A stretch of 64,000 nucleotides of DNA. Source: Limnomonas spitsbergensis. Taxonomy: Eukaryota; Chlorophyta; Chlorophyceae; Chlamydomonadales. Location of the stretch: contig JAYJMM010000093.1 in assembly GCA_037349105.1 (NCBI GenBank), positions 2,232,001 to 2,296,000 on the forward strand, given 5' to 3'. Positions 30,197 to 41,110 of the stretch are shown piece after piece; within the stretch, counting starts at the first letter, position 1, and each line of letters begins with the position of its first letter. The translations under genes were made by a program, and so were the position numbers. The notes under the pieces are model-generated. The model was not told the origin of the DNA, made no database searches, and worked only from the letters and a program-made list of their open reading frames with translations.

Positions 30197-33100
30197 CTCC
30201 CCCGGGGCTGGGACCACAGATTGGGACAGCCCGTCAAAGTCAATGAGCATCACGTGTGGGTTGAGCTCCGCCCACTCGGCAAACAACCTGCACGAAAGAA
30301 AGAAAGCTGCGTCCTATTAGGGTGTGGAGGTTCAGGAAACAGCGCAGCTTGGGGCCGCAGCTTGGGACCTGCTTGAAGAGAGACGCGAGAGTTGACGCCA
30401 CACAGGTTGGATGCCTCCAGGATTGAAAAGCTTGCAGCTTGTGAGGACTGAGCGATAGGTGATGAAGTCAAGCACCATATGGCTCGGATGCATGTTGCGC
30501 ATGCACAGCAATTTGCATGAACAAAAAGGATCGACAGTAAACAAACCAATCAACCCAGCCATCCCATCTGCATGCCTCCCCATCTCCATGTCATCGCACA
30601 TCAAGCCGTGGGCGGTTCATCAAGCAGTGGGCACTGGACAGTGGGCAGTGGGCTGTGTGGGATGATCCCCCCTCCATGCCCTAGCTGACGCACCTATTCC
30701 TGACGACCACCCCTGGTATCTGATCAGCGGGAATATGAGATCCGCCACGGTTCTATTAGCTACGCTAATCATGCCTCCCCCTCTCCATGTCATTGCACCT
30801 CAAGCATAGGTACGGATCCTCCCTCCATACCCTGACGCACCTATTCCTGATCACCACCCCTGGAATCTGATCAGCGGAAATATGGGAGCCGATGCGTTTT
30901 GTCGGGGAGTTAAGCACCACCAGACGTGTGAGCCAGCTGCATGCGAAGGCGCAGCGGAAAGCAGCTTGAATAAGAAAGAAAGCAATCTACGCCCTCTGAG
31001 GGCGTGGAGGTTAAGGGAACAGCGCAGCTTGGGGCCGTAGCCAACTTGAATATATGTGATGGCTTCAGTTCCTTACGACATCTGAAGGAGCAGTACAGCA
31101 TCTGATCAGGCAGCACAAGACCTGATCCGGCAGTACATCAAGTCACCGGGCAGTACAGCTCACTGCTCTGTTGCCAGTTTTCCCGCCACATACAAGCCAG
31201 ACCTTGCCCTGGGTGACATTCGTCATTCAAGGTCAAACAAACACTCGTCATTCCATGCAGACCTGGATGGCCTTCGACCCCCAACTACCCCGCCAACATT
31301 CAAGGCCAGTGACAGCCTGTCTCGGGTTTCGTTTTCTGGTCTCCCTCGAGCTCGCTCTGCCTGGCCCTTTCGTAAAAGGCTGTGGGTGGTTGCGTCAACT
31401 TTGTAACAACAACAGCCCGTCCATCCTGTGTTCACCTTGTTCTGAAAGGTCAAACACACACTCGTCGTGCCATGCACACCTGGATGGCCATCGACCAATT
31501 TAGGGCACAAGTCCCATGCATCAAATGTGATGCCCCGTTGGACTGTAAAATCTCCACAAATTCACAACCCCCTAATTACCCCACCTACACACAAGGCCAG
31601 TGACAGCCTGACTCGGTTTTCATTTTCTGGTCTCCTCCCGGTTCGCTCTGCCTGACCCTTTCGCAAAAGGCTGTGGGTGATTGCGTCAACTTTGCAACAC
31701 CAGCAGTGCGTCCATCTTTACCTGTATGTCTTTGCCTTGGACAAGGATTCCGTGAACTGAATCCATGTGTCATCGTGCAACGTTGTCAAATCATCTGTTT
31801 TGTTTTTTGCAAGCCAGTCGAGTATGTAATCGCATGATTCCTGCATGTGATACAATAGATGGGCAACACGATATAGAATCAGCCATGAAACATTCTTGGT
31901 GCAACAAGTGCATGGGGCAGTGACACCTAGGTCGGTTGTCAAAAGTAATGATACAAATATACCCTGCAGTGGTTGATGCAAAGGAAGGCATATGGAAGAC
32001 GCCCTCATGGTCGATGTAACAGAGCTGGCAGATGCTAGTGCCATGCTAATGCTAGTGCCATGCTAATGCTAGTGCCATGCTAATGCTAGTGCCATGCTAA
32101 TGCTAGTGCCATGCTAATGCTTGTGCCATGCTAATGCTAGTGCCATGCTTATGCTAGTGCCATGCTAATGCTAGTGCCATGCTAATGCTAGTGCCATGCT
32201 AATGCTAGTGCCATGCTAATGCTAGTGCCATGCTAATGCTAATGCCATGCTAATGCTAGTGCCATGCTAATGCTAGTGCCATGCTAATGCTAGTGCCATG
32301 CTAATGCTAGTGCCATGCTAATGCTAGTGCCATGCTAATGCTAGTGCCATGCTAATGCTAGTGCCATGCTAATGCTAGTGCCATGCTAATGCTAGTGCCA
32401 TGCTAATGCTAGATACGTAATAGGAACAGCTTTGTAGAGACACGCTCATGTTTTAGTCGAAAGAGCCATGGCTCCCAGCAGAGGTGATCCTTGGGATCTG
32501 TGAATAGCCAGGAAAGAAAGAAAGCTACACCCTGTTAGGGCGTGGAGGCTGAGGAAGCAGCGCAGCTTGGGGCCGTAGCCACCACCGCGCCGTGACCGTA
32601 TGGCCAGGAACAGCTTAAGGGAGGCCCCACTGGGAATTAAGCATGACCGCTTGCACTGTGCCACCAAAGAAGGAAAGAAAGCTACACCCTGTTAGGGCGT
32701 GGAGGTTGAGGAAACAGGGCAGCTTGGGGCCGTAGCCACCACCGCGCCGTGACCGTCTGGCCAGGAACAGCTTGAGGGAGGGCCCTGTAATTAAGCATGA
32801 CCGCTTGCACAGTGCCACCAGCCCTGGATAATCAGGGTGTGCAGGCATGTGGCGCAGCAGCAGGGGTTACAATTGATCATCCAGAAAAGGCAATATTTTC
32901 AAAATGAATCTTTAGAAATTTTTCTATATCAAATTATTGTTTTAGATAATTATTTACTTTTGTGAAATCAAAAAATATAAAATCATAAATAAATCATATT
33001 TGTAAGTGTCTTTGAAGGTCGTAGGTAAAAACCCTGACAGGGGGTTGCATGCTAAATTGTAAACCCCTCAGAATGGGCTACAAGTAAAGATCAAAGGGGT

Positions 33101-34261
33101 CACAGGGAAGCGCCCTCAGTCGGGGATACAGGGAACCCCTCATATACCAATTTTTGGGTGCGTAAAAGCGTGTAAACGGGTCGCCAAGGCAGGTGAAGGG
33201 CCACATCACACCCACTCCGTCACTCCCAAGTATAAACGGGTTCCAAGCAGAAACAGGTCCCAAGCAGAAGCGGGTCACCAGGGCCAGATATGCTATACCA
33301 CTCCCATGCCGTCACTCCCACAAAGTCATGTGGGTCTCCTCCCAACTTCCTAGCCTTGAAAATCAACCCCAATAACTTGAGAAGGGCATGCCCCCCTCCA
33401 GGATTATGAAGATGAACTCACCCAGTACCAAGCACCATTGATGATCAGTGTCTTTGAGTCGGAGCCATCCGCGTATTTGGCAGGCCCTGCACGGTATAGC
33501 TGCAAGGCCGGGCAACATGAGTCAAAGACTGCCTGGAGTGTATGGGAGCTTTCGTCCCCAGGAGGTGTGTATATTTTCATATTTGGCAGGCCCCGCGCGG
33601 TATAGCTGCAAGAGGGCAACATGAGCCAATTAATGACAGGAGTGCAATGACATGAGCTCTCTTCCCAGGAGGTGTGTAAATTTTGTGCTGTGCTGGATTA
33701 TGTACTGTGGCCTAACAAATCCAGAATCTATTAAGCAGATCTATCCAGCCAGGTTTATCCAGCCAGATCTATCCAGCCAGATCCATCCAGTCGCATCTGT
33801 CCTGCGCAGCACCTAGCTGATCCTGATGGATAAAAAATATCAGATCATCAGAAACTCAGACCCAACCTCACTTTCCCAACATGACCCGAGCCGACCCAAC
33901 CCAACCTCACCTTCCTGGGTACCGGCACACATACCTTGAGCCCTGACGAGAGCAGCCCCGCTACACACCCAGTCGTTAATGCATAGTGGTCAATATGAAT
34001 GTGTGGTCACTTGAGTGCAGCAGCATAACCTCCAGCGGACATCCACCCACCTCATCAACTCTTTCCAGAAGTCGCATGGCCTGTTGGTAATGAGGCTTGA
34101 AGAAAAAAAGGACCTCAAACATGGGGGCAGGGGACGCGCGGGTCTGATTGTGCGGCTCTGCCAGCCAGCCATCGATGGCGCGGTCCTCCTCACTACCTTC
34201 ACCGATCATCTCAAGGCTGTCAGCCACCATGCCATTTTCTGCGGCTGGCCATATCTGGTAC
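30197..34261 (-). CDS. Unrecognised multi-exon gene, four phase-linked exons (partial)
   Basis: Minus-strand exons with AG/GT borders: 34261-34051 (70 codons, 'YQIWPAAENGMVADSLEMIG' to 'QQAMRLLERVDE'), 33499-33422 (26 codons, 'YADGSDSKTLIINGAWYW'), 31840-31722 (39 codons, 'ESCDYILDWLAKNKTDDLTT' to 'SLSKAKTY'), and 30287-30197 (30 codons, 'LFAEWAELNPHVMLIDFDGL'). Phases match at every junction (0, 0, and a split AG|G codon). Together they give 166 residues of globular, hydrophobic-patterned protein that I cannot assign to a family. Start and end are missing; candidate upstream exons lie at 35155-35342, 37530-37689 and 38704-38852. Introns contain hairpin elements, a 17-bp minisatellite and exon-edge copies like those in the RUS and kinase genes. 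Confidence 0.6.
30295..30362 (-). repeat. Hairpin element HP, copy 2
   Basis: 'gaaagaaagaaagctgcgtc' at the left end and 'aacagcgcagcttggggccg' at the right. It abuts the acceptor of the last exon of the 30-34 kb gene, so the polypyrimidine tract there ('ctttctttctttcgtgcag' on the minus strand) derives from the element end. Confidence 0.7.
30975..31045 (-). repeat. Hairpin element HP, copy 3
   Basis: 'aagaaagaaagcaatctacg', stem 'cgccctctgagggcg', then 'aacagcgcagcttggggccg'. Same family and orientation as copy 2. The flanks (30363-30974) show only weak repeats, such as 'cctgatcaccacccctgg' near 30848 and 30698. Confidence 0.7.
31226..31735 (-). repeat. Two-copy tandem duplication (about 220-290 bp) next to the exon at 31722-31840
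   Basis: 'ggtcaaacaaacactcgtc', 'aaggccagtgacagcctg' and 'aaaggctgtgggtg-ttgcgtcaactt' occur in both 31229-31440 and 31449-31720. The second copy runs up to the exon donor 'tacag|gtaaagatgga'. The first retains a diverged 'cgtccatcctgtgttcacctt' at the equivalent place. Donor-proximal intron sequence has been duplicated. Confidence 0.75.
32033..32412. repeat. 17-bp minisatellite, about 22 units
   Basis: 'gctagtgccatgctaat' repeats almost perfectly head to tail. A few units have single changes (about 32120, 32150, 32240). There are no unique spacers, so this is not a CRISPR array. It lies in an intron of the 30-34 kb gene. Confidence 0.97.
32511..32765 (-). repeat. Hairpin element HP, copies 4 and 5, in a 155-bp tandem duplication
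   Basis: 'gaaagaaagctacaccctgt' (32516 and 32671) each lead to 'gcttggggccgtagccacca' and 'ccgcgccgtgaccgt'. The surrounding 'ggccaggaacagctt' and 'aattaagcatgaccgcttgc' are also duplicated, so the pair arose by local duplication of an element plus flank. Confidence 0.8.
32870..33421. other. AT-rich intron stretch, no gene seen
   Basis: About 130 bp (32880-33010) is strongly AT-rich compared with the neighbourhood. Downstream, short repeats of 'aaacgggt-cc-agcagaa' occur near 33235-33270. Nothing coding was recognised. Confidence 0.5.
33555..33615 (-). repeat. Acceptor-side copy of the exon at 33422-33499
   Basis: On the minus strand 'ctgcag|ctataccgcgcgggg' (about 33605) repeats the real exon start 'cttgcag|ctataccgtgcag' and then diverges. 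This is the same exon-edge pattern as in the RUS gene. Confidence 0.8.
33716..34050. other. Intron with 14-bp repeat
   Basis: 'agatctatccagcc' and close variants repeat about five times at 33737-33800. 'gacccaacctcac' recurs at about 33860 and 33897. Nothing coding was recognised here. Confidence 0.5.
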
Positions 34262-34609
34262 CTGTGCGTTGGAAGGGTTATGCTGTGAATGAGGCCGCGG
34301 GCACAGGCTTGACATCAGTGTTTTTTTCAGTGGCTACCGCATCACTTTCAGCTACATTTCAGGTACACTGTGACCTACGGCCACCAGCCCCTGGCTTGGC
34401 CAGCCCTACTGCTCGGGCCTTCGGCGGGAGGCCGGTCCAGGTTTGGTGTCAATCAGCCCAGGGGTGGCTGCAGCACGGCCCATCAAAGGTGTCCGGTAAC
34501 CACTAAAAAAACGGCTTGACATCATGTTCCCTTGGCTCCCTTCCCCCCAGGAGCCAAGGGCAGAGCGCGAGTATGTATCTGTATGCAAACAAATTTCTTA
34601 AATTTCTTC

Positions 34610-34770
34610 TATAGGTTGATGTCCTTGCTTCTATAGGTAAAAGGCTAGGAGTCTTCCTATAGCCTTGCCTATAGGTAAAAGAAAAGGAGTCTTCCTATAG
34701 CCTTGCCTATAGGTAAAATAAAAGGAGTCTTCCTATAGCCTTCCTATAGGTAAAAGAAAAGGAGTCTAAA
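34610..34770. repeat. Tandem repeat of about 50 bp, three to four units
   Basis: 'tataggtaaaagaaaaggag' and 'tcttcctatagcc' alternate from 34615 to 34768. The rest of 34262-34900 shows nothing recognisable. Confidence 0.8.
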
Positions 34771-35154
34771 GCCATATGATATCTACAATCATTGAAGGTA
34801 CAGGGTACATGTTTTTGTGTGGATATGTGTGGATGTGATCAGCTGTGTGGAAAACGTCCTAGGAGAGGGCAGTCAAAGGATGTTCCCCGGTGCTTAGGGT
34901 GGTAAAATAAGAATCGACGGCTACGGTCTGCCGGGGGTGGGCATAGCCGGAGGAGGGACGAATTTCGACGGGGGGGGTCGAAGGCTGGGGGCCTCTAGGC
35001 GTGGACTATGCTGGTGGTCTGGGGTAAAATTTCGGTGCTCATGAGTTCCTGGGTGATGAAGTAAGCAAACAAGTCCAGCATAAGCCAAGCTGGGACCTCG
35101 TAACGAGGGCAGAGAATACAAGTAAGCCATTGAACTAACATCAAACACATTTAC

Positions 35155-35342
35155 AAAGCTCGTGGGAAATGGCAGAGGACAGGCTACAGACTGAGTGAAG
35201 CGCTGCATACTCATCCTGCCATCCAATTAAGACTTGTAAATGAATAGCCATCCAGCTCCGCCCCGATCGAGTGACCCACCGTACAATGGCATGCTTGCCA
35301 AAGTCAAAGGACTCCGTCTGATGTCGCAGTAGTGCCAATAGC
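35155..35342 (-). CDS. Candidate exon, possibly of the 30-34 kb gene
   Basis: Minus-strand frame after 'tttgcag|' at 35342 reads 'LLALLRHQTESFDFGKHAIV' and on to 'AALHSVCSLSSAISHEL', ending at a possible donor GTAAATG. Its phase does not join directly to the exon at 34261, so another exon would be needed. The acceptor neighbourhood ('gcctgcaaatgggg') is duplicated at about 35953, as with other exons here. No family recognised. Confidence 0.4.
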
Positions 35343-35499
35343 CTGCAAATGGGGGGGTAATTGTGGAAAGTATCCACGCATTGGATTGGCTAAGAAAGAG
35401 GGAAGAAAGAAAGACTACTCCTCCGCTGAAGCAGGAGGCATGAGAACCGCTCGACCCACAGCAGCTCTATCCAAGTTGGTAGGATAGCCTGCTCACGAC

Positions 35500-36165
35500 A
35501 TTCTGCGTGGATTGGCTCAACCAGCAGACACAAACACAAGCCATTAAGCAGAGCCCAGGAAGGTTCCCTCAGTACCGGTATGGTATGGCGCGGATGTGGC
35601 TACGGCCCCAAGCTGCGTTGTTTCCTGAACCTCTACGCCCACATGGGCGTAGCTTTAATGGATTGGCTCAACCAGCAGACACAAACACAAGCCATCAAGT
35701 AGAGTCCAGGAATTTTCTATACTTCCCTCAGCATGGTAACAGCGCGGATGTGGCTACAGCCCCAAGCTGCGTTGTTTCCTGAATCTCTACGCCCAAATAG
35801 GGCGTAGCTTTCTTGGATTGGCTCAACCAGCAGAATTTTCTATACCTCCCTCAGCATGGTAACGGCGTGGATGTGGCTACGGCCCCAACCTGCGTTGTTT
35901 CCTGAACCTCTACGCCCAAATAGGGCGTAGCTATCTTTCTTTCTTTCAGCCTAGCCTGCAAATGGGGCGCTAGTTGTGGAATGTATCCGCGCATGGGCTT
36001 GGCCAAACCAGCAGACACAAACACAAGCCATCAAGCAGAGTCCAGGAAGGTTCATTCCCTCAGGGTGGTTACGGCAAATCGCGGCCGAGGCCCATGACGC
36101 GCTGTTTCCTTAACCCTCACGCCCCAATGGGGCGTATTTGCCATTCTTTCTTTCCCTCGGTCCAC
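35500..36165 (+). repeat. Four tandem units of about 150 bp, each ending in a hairpin element HP
   Basis: Each unit has 'ggattggctcaaccagcaga' or a variant (35511, 35658, 35814, 35995), 'cacaaacacaagccat' and a hairpin element with 'gtggctacggccccaagctg', 'gttgtttcctgaac' and 'gggcgtagcttt', usually ending in CTTTC repeats. The fourth (36070-36160) is the more diverged 'gaggcccatgacgcgctgtt' type seen at 29848. Short frames inside are shadows. Confidence 0.8.
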
Positions 36166-36384
36166 ACGCGATCAGGGCGGCTCTAAGGATCGCAGCGTAT
36201 CCATAACCGTATAACCGGTTTAGGTCTGAGCTTAATTCATTATTTTGGGTGAGCACGAACTGCATGCTTTCAAAGCCCCCCCCCAAATCACGGGCCTAGG
36301 GCGAAGATATTTCATACACCCTTAAAGGCTGGACCGACAGAGACGAACCCTTAACCGCGCTAACCCGGGCCAACCCGGACATCA

Positions 36385-36868
36385 GGGCTTGTTGCACCAG
36401 GGATCAGGGCCTGTTGCACCAGGGATCAGGGCCTGTTGCGCCAGGGATCAGGGCCTGTTGCACCAGGGATCAGGGCCTGTTGCACCAGGGATCAAGGCCT
36501 GTTGCACCAGGGATCAGGGCCTGTTGCACCAGGGATCAGGGCCTGTTGCGCCAGGGATCAGGGCCTGTTGCACCAGGGATCAGGGCCTGTTGCACCAGGG
36601 ATCAAGGCCTGTTGCACCAGGGATCAGGGCCTGTTGCACCAGGGATCAGGGCCTGTTGCACCAGGGATCAGGGCCTGTTGCACCAGGGATCAAGGCCTGT
36701 TGCACCAGGGATCAGGGCCTGTAGCACCAGGGATCAGGGCCTGTAGCACCAGGGATCAGGGCCTGTTGCACCAGGGATCTGGGCCTGTTGCACCAGGGAT
36801 CAGGGCCTGTTGCACCAGGGATCAGGGCCTGTTGCACCAGGGATCAGGGCCTGTTGCACCAGGGATCA
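36385..36868. repeat. 22-bp minisatellite, 22 units
   Basis: 'ccagggatcagggcctgttg' plus 'ca' repeats head to tail with occasional single changes. 22 is not a multiple of three and the unit lacks stops in the + frames, so three overlapping + frames of 110-160 codons stay open. They are a repeat artefact rather than a gene. There are no unique spacers. Confidence 0.97.
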
Positions 36869-36989
36869 GGGCCCCACAGCCATGTGATGTGATGAAGGTG
36901 AATTGTTGCTGTGACTGAATTGCAGTTGTAGCTGAATCGTAGCTGAAATGATATAAACAAACACTGCAGCTGACCTGTCAGCCAGGTCA

Positions 36990-37210
36990 GCAAATTCCCC
37001 TATGACAGGCCTGCATCCTGGCAAGTTTGATGGCAGGAGCACATGGTAGCACGATACGGCATGATCCGGTGCAATACGGCACTGGTTCAGCCGGATCCTC
37101 GGTTGTCACCCAATAAAAGAGTATACGCTGATTTGGCGCAGATGTTTGGCGCAGATATTTGGCGCAGATATTTGGCACAGATATTTGTGCTTAGACATGA
37201 AGCAAGTGTG
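36990..37210. repeat. 'tacggcac' element copy and 15-bp 'tttggcgcagata' repeat
   Basis: 'agcacgatacggcatgatcc' (37049) matches elements at 40549 and 40975. Immediately downstream 'atttggcgcagat' repeats four times (about 37131-37185). Confidence 0.65.
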
Positions 37211-37421
37211 TATGTTTGTCCAACCTCTATCTGGAGCCTGAATGCTGATGCACAAACACAAAGAGAACCGCCCGGGTGCCCTCTCGTAGCCCAGTTGTAA
37301 ATCAGCAGAAATTAACAATGGGAGCGGCAATAGAGAAGGCGCGCGCATGGTGAGCGCTCACGTAGAAGTAGCACTCATGCAGCTAAGGCTTGTGTCCGTC
37401 ATAAAGCTACTGCCCCCGCAA

Positions 37422-37500
37422 ACGGTAACGGCGCGGGTGTAGCTTAAGCCCAGGCTGCGCTGTTTCCTTAACTCTCACGGGGCGTAGTTTCTTTCTTTCC
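37422..37500 (+). repeat. Hairpin element HP, copy 10
   Basis: 'ggtaacggcgcgggtgtagc', 'gctgcgctgtttccttaact' and 'ggggcgtagtttctttcttt'. It directly precedes the candidate exon donor at 37530. Confidence 0.65.
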
Positions 37501-37529
37501 TTGCCCCCGCATAAGGCGTCCACTCTCAC

Positions 37530-37689
37530 CTGGCACTGGCCCTGTGTCTGGCAAAAAGCATCGCTGCTGGTGTCCACCTTGTGCTTGAGGACGTGGCTGG
37601 GGCAGGGCACCGGCGTAAACCGGCCAATCTTGCCTAGAGGGCAGGTCTCTTGAAAGGACAGGAGTCCGTCCAGGATTGAGCTCCTCTTC
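37530..37689 (-). CDS. Candidate Cys-containing exon, gene unknown
   Basis: After 'gactgcag|' at 37689 the minus strand reads 53 codons without stop, beginning 'KRSSILDGLLSFQETCPLGK' and continuing 'IGRFTPVPCPSHVLKHKVDT' to 'GQCQ', ending at donor GTGAGAG. Composition is protein-like, with four Cys. It may be an upstream exon of the 30-34 kb gene or a separate gene. A degenerate copy of its 5' part lies at about 38025-38100 ('cctcttgaaaagtgaggag'), the exon-edge pattern again. Confidence 0.5.
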
Positions 37690-37699
37690 CTGCAGTCAT

Positions 37700-38314
37700 C
37701 AGGTCGATTTGGATTTTTTTTAATTGTACTGGAATAAAATATTTTGCATAGAGAGGGGGAAAGCGGTGATGAAGATACAGAGCTGGCAGGCCAGAAGACT
37801 TTCCATCTGCTACTCGCCTTCGCCTAAGAGCAACAGTATACAGATGCCTTCTCTGCCTGATGGGACTGGCATGGGGGTGAACTCGGCCACAAGCTGCCTT
37901 GTTCCATCACAGCCCAAGGGGTAAATGACGTGAATTCGCCTTGCATGTGACCCATTCCTGCTTTAATGCAATATCCATCTCCATTTGATTCAGTTAGCGA
38001 CGGTGCAGAATGCAGAATTTCAGTGCAGGATCCTCTCATAGCAGGCCTCTTGAAAAGTGAGGAGTTCATTAGGCTTTGCCAGTATCTCAACGTAGGCCTC
38101 TTGTAATGTATTCACCTGGCTTGGCCACCCCAACCTGGCTTAGCCACCCCAACCTGGCCTAGCCACCACCCCAACCTGGATGCTATCATTGCATGGCGGC
38201 AACCCATGCGTGAGTGCCTCTTATCTTGAACTGGTTCTTAAATCTGCCTTTGTGCTACTGCTACCAATTTGGGTGGTGTCATTGTTTTTGAACAGTTCCA
38301 TGTTGACAGGATAC
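37700..38314. other. Unassigned stretch with 20-bp repeat
   Basis: 'cctggcttagccaccccaa' repeats about three times at 38117-38177. A degenerate exon copy is at 38025-38100. Otherwise no gene recognised. Confidence 0.5.
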
Positions 38315-38395
38315 GCCCATGTCTGCCCATGTCTGTCCATGTCTGTCCATGTCTGCCCATGTCTGCCCATGTCTGCCCATGTCTGCCCATGCTCG
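38315..38395. repeat. 10-bp repeat 'gtctgcccat', eight units
   Basis: Eight tandem units with C/T changes at one position. They open low-complexity frames on both strands. Confidence 0.9.
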
Positions 38396-38703
38396 CAGCG
38401 TTCAAAGTACTCAGTGACAGCAGACTCTCCAGCATGTCCCAAGTCAGTGCGTATTCAGCTGACTTTAAATGCATACCGTTTGTAAGGGCCATGCTGCCAG
38501 AATGCATGCCTTCAGTTACTCAGTTGTTGACCTGTTGTTAACATAACCGCCCCCAGCCTTCAGCTCAGGAAGCAAGAGTAAGGCAAGGTCGTCCGCTGAG
38601 CCTATATTCCTCATCAGCAAGCTTACTCCCCCAACTGCTGACCTCCATAGTGCCTTGGTGATCTCATCAATGGGGCCCGGACTTCCAAGGGGGCACGCGA
38701 CAC

Positions 38704-38852
38704 GCGTAGATCCGGGACGACAGATTTTCCTCGGTGTAGTAGAAAGGGCAGACGTCCTTTCTGGACCGGCAAATGATGCACTCTGTTATTTCAAAGATGC
38801 TGCAGATGGGAGGCTCGGACGCGACCGCAGTGGACGTATCTTCCTCCATGGC
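38704..38852 (-). CDS. Candidate exon with CxxC motif, gene unknown
   Basis: After 'ccctgcag|' at 38852 the minus strand reads 'AMEEDTSTAVASEPPICSIF' then 'EITECIICRSRKDVCPFYYT' and a possible donor at 38703. Protein-like, with a Cys cluster. The end is uncertain because the frame continues to a stop at 38667. Not assigned to a family. Confidence 0.35.
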
Positions 38853-38899
38853 CTGCAGGGAGGACGCCAGTGCTCTGCTGCCGCTTATCAGGGGGGCCG

Positions 38900-40530
38900 A
38901 TTGCGAGATCTGATGCTGCTGGGCAGTTATGCCTGAACTTGAACAGCCCCAGGACCCCGCAAAGTTTAACAACAGCATCAGCTGAAACAGCTGCGTTGTG
39001 AAGCCTCGAGCCAGGCAGGAGCAGCTGTCCCAGTGACGACATCTGCTGCAGATTCTGCTACTCACGTGGCGCATACTGGCCAGTTTCAACTTGCTCCCTG
39101 CCGCTCAACAGACCGCTTATGTAACACTTAGTTCTCTGACACCGTAAATACGTGTCGGATTGACTGCGGAGCTCTTCCGCAACATTGTCGAACTGAACCA
39201 GGGTATGCGGAACTGCTCATCAATCCTTTTGAACACCCATTTCTCCGCAGACCCCCCCCTCCCTCCGTGGAACTTCCACAGTCTGCAGGAAGTTGAGCCT
39301 TCGAACTGCTTTCATGTGTGCTTGATCATCGCCCTTTTTCCCGGCGCGTCGTGTGGCGCTGTCTACTGGTCGTTGCATCATGATCGGTAGGGTATTGTAA
39401 TGGTCATCGTACCAGTACCCCAGAATTACCAGCGTTGACGTTATCGGCGCTTACGCACCGATACGGAAGCTGCAGGGTCGCCTGGCAAGCCCAGACCAGA
39501 ACCCTCACGGGTTAAACCCTGCACCTCCCTTATAAGCGAGCTCTGCTAGTTATCGGGAAGTCTCAGACGAAATCAATCCATCAGGTTCAATACCTGACTG
39601 TCCCACTATCAAATCTCTAGTCTCCAGCAGTCTCCCCTCGTGAGCACCTAGTCCCCCCGGCCCCTCAGTCAACTCTCCGACTACTCGTCTACCCTCAACA
39701 CCGTCCCGGACATCCCTCTACGCTCCTCTACCAGTGAGTCCCTGCCTAGATATTAGAGTCCTGCCCCCCCAGGGCCCCTAGGACCTCTTCAGGTATTGGC
39801 AAGGCCACCAGAGTTATAATCGCACACGAGAGTTTCGAGGCTCCTTTGATTTAACTATTCGTTTCTTCACACGCACGTCTTGAGTGCTGCAGGTCTTGAT
39901 TGGCAGGCACTGATGACAGATCTGAAGTGAGGCAGATCCTCTGACATGCAGATCATGCATCGCAGATCTTCAATGATGCAAATCTTGACATGCAGATCTT
40001 GACTTGCTTATCCTGGTAGTAGATCTGTAGGGATGCAGATCCTGACTTGCATATCATGCATTGCAGATCTGCTGCGATGCATATCTTGACTTGCAGATCT
40101 CGAATGTTGTAGACCTTCTGTGTTGTAGACTTGCTCCTCATCCCACTCCTTACTGTGTCCTGTTATGTGTGACATGTCCTCCTTCGGCAGTTCCACAGCC
40201 TGACTAGCGCTCTGAGTGTTCCTAACCTCACGTGTACCTGTTGGACCATCTGATACTTTCAGGTTATGGTGTTCCTACCGCCAGCAGATCCTCCAGAGAT
40301 GCAGTTGGTCCAGCTGCCCAGCCGGCCCTTGGCTCGTTGATAAGGTAGAGTGAATCTCAAAGACCTCACCACGTCCAGGTCCAGGTTGCTGGCATAGCCG
40401 ATTATTTGACTTGACCTCCATCCTGTTTATTCCAGGGCTAGCCTGAAGATTGAGCGAAGCTCTATGCCAGGCATGCCAAAGCAGGGTCTAGGACTCAATT
40501 GCCCGCATAGCCCATGTACTTTGGCCCATG
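38900..40530. other. Unassigned stretch with a 'gcagatcttgacttgc' repeat
   Basis: No gene recognised. From about 39935 to 40110, words such as 'tgcagatcttgacatgcaga' repeat about ten times with variation. A + strand frame at 39160-39390 has no motif. Confidence 0.45.
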
Positions 40531-41110
40531 GAAGCACGATACGGCATGATACGGCGCAACACGACACATGTTCAGCCGGATTGTACTACCAAATTGCCAG
40601 GATACGGCACGATACGGCACGATTTGGCTCAATACGGCACAGATTCAGCCGGGTTGAGCTACCATGCTTTGGCCTGCTTACATTCGCTATTACCTGTTTC
40701 ATTGAGCAGCTTTGCCTGAGACGTAGCCTCCGCAGAGGGTTGTTCCATCTCCATAGCTGTTCCCAGACCACAGCCTGTCAACAAGCTTTTTCAGCCTTGA
40801 ACAGTTCCTCTGCCCCATGCTGGGGAGGTTGACTGCTTGTCTCAGGCTGTGTCCACGTGCCTCCTATTAAAATAATGCTCAAGTTGTGTTCCCGTGTCAT
40901 CCCTTCCCCGAAGATCTCACGTCCAGAGTGAGTACCAGGCAACTGGAATATGGCCCGTGTCTGGCATGGTAGGTAGCACGATCCGGCTGAACATTCACCG
41001 TATTGTGCCGTATTGTCCCGTATCGTGCTACGTTGGCAGTGCAATCCGGCTAATCCTGTCCCGTATTGCGCAGTATCTTGCCGTATCGTGTTACCATGGT
41101 GCTCGGCCAA
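40531..41110. repeat. Two copies of the 'tacggcac' element
   Basis: 40540-40665 contains 'agcacgatacggcatgatac', several 'gatacggcac' words and 'ttcagccgg' twice, ending 'gagctaccatg'. 40967-41100 has 'ggtagcacgatccggctgaa' near the start and 'gccgtatcgtgttaccatgg' at the end, an inverted arrangement suggesting a small element with imperfect inverted ends. Confidence 0.6.

Noticed and set aside
32033..32412. A CRISPR-like array
   Set aside because: Units are contiguous with no unique spacers, and the context is a eukaryotic intron.
36389..36918. Three overlapping + frames of 110-160 codons
   Set aside because: All are translations of the 22-bp repeat, which lacks stops in those frames.
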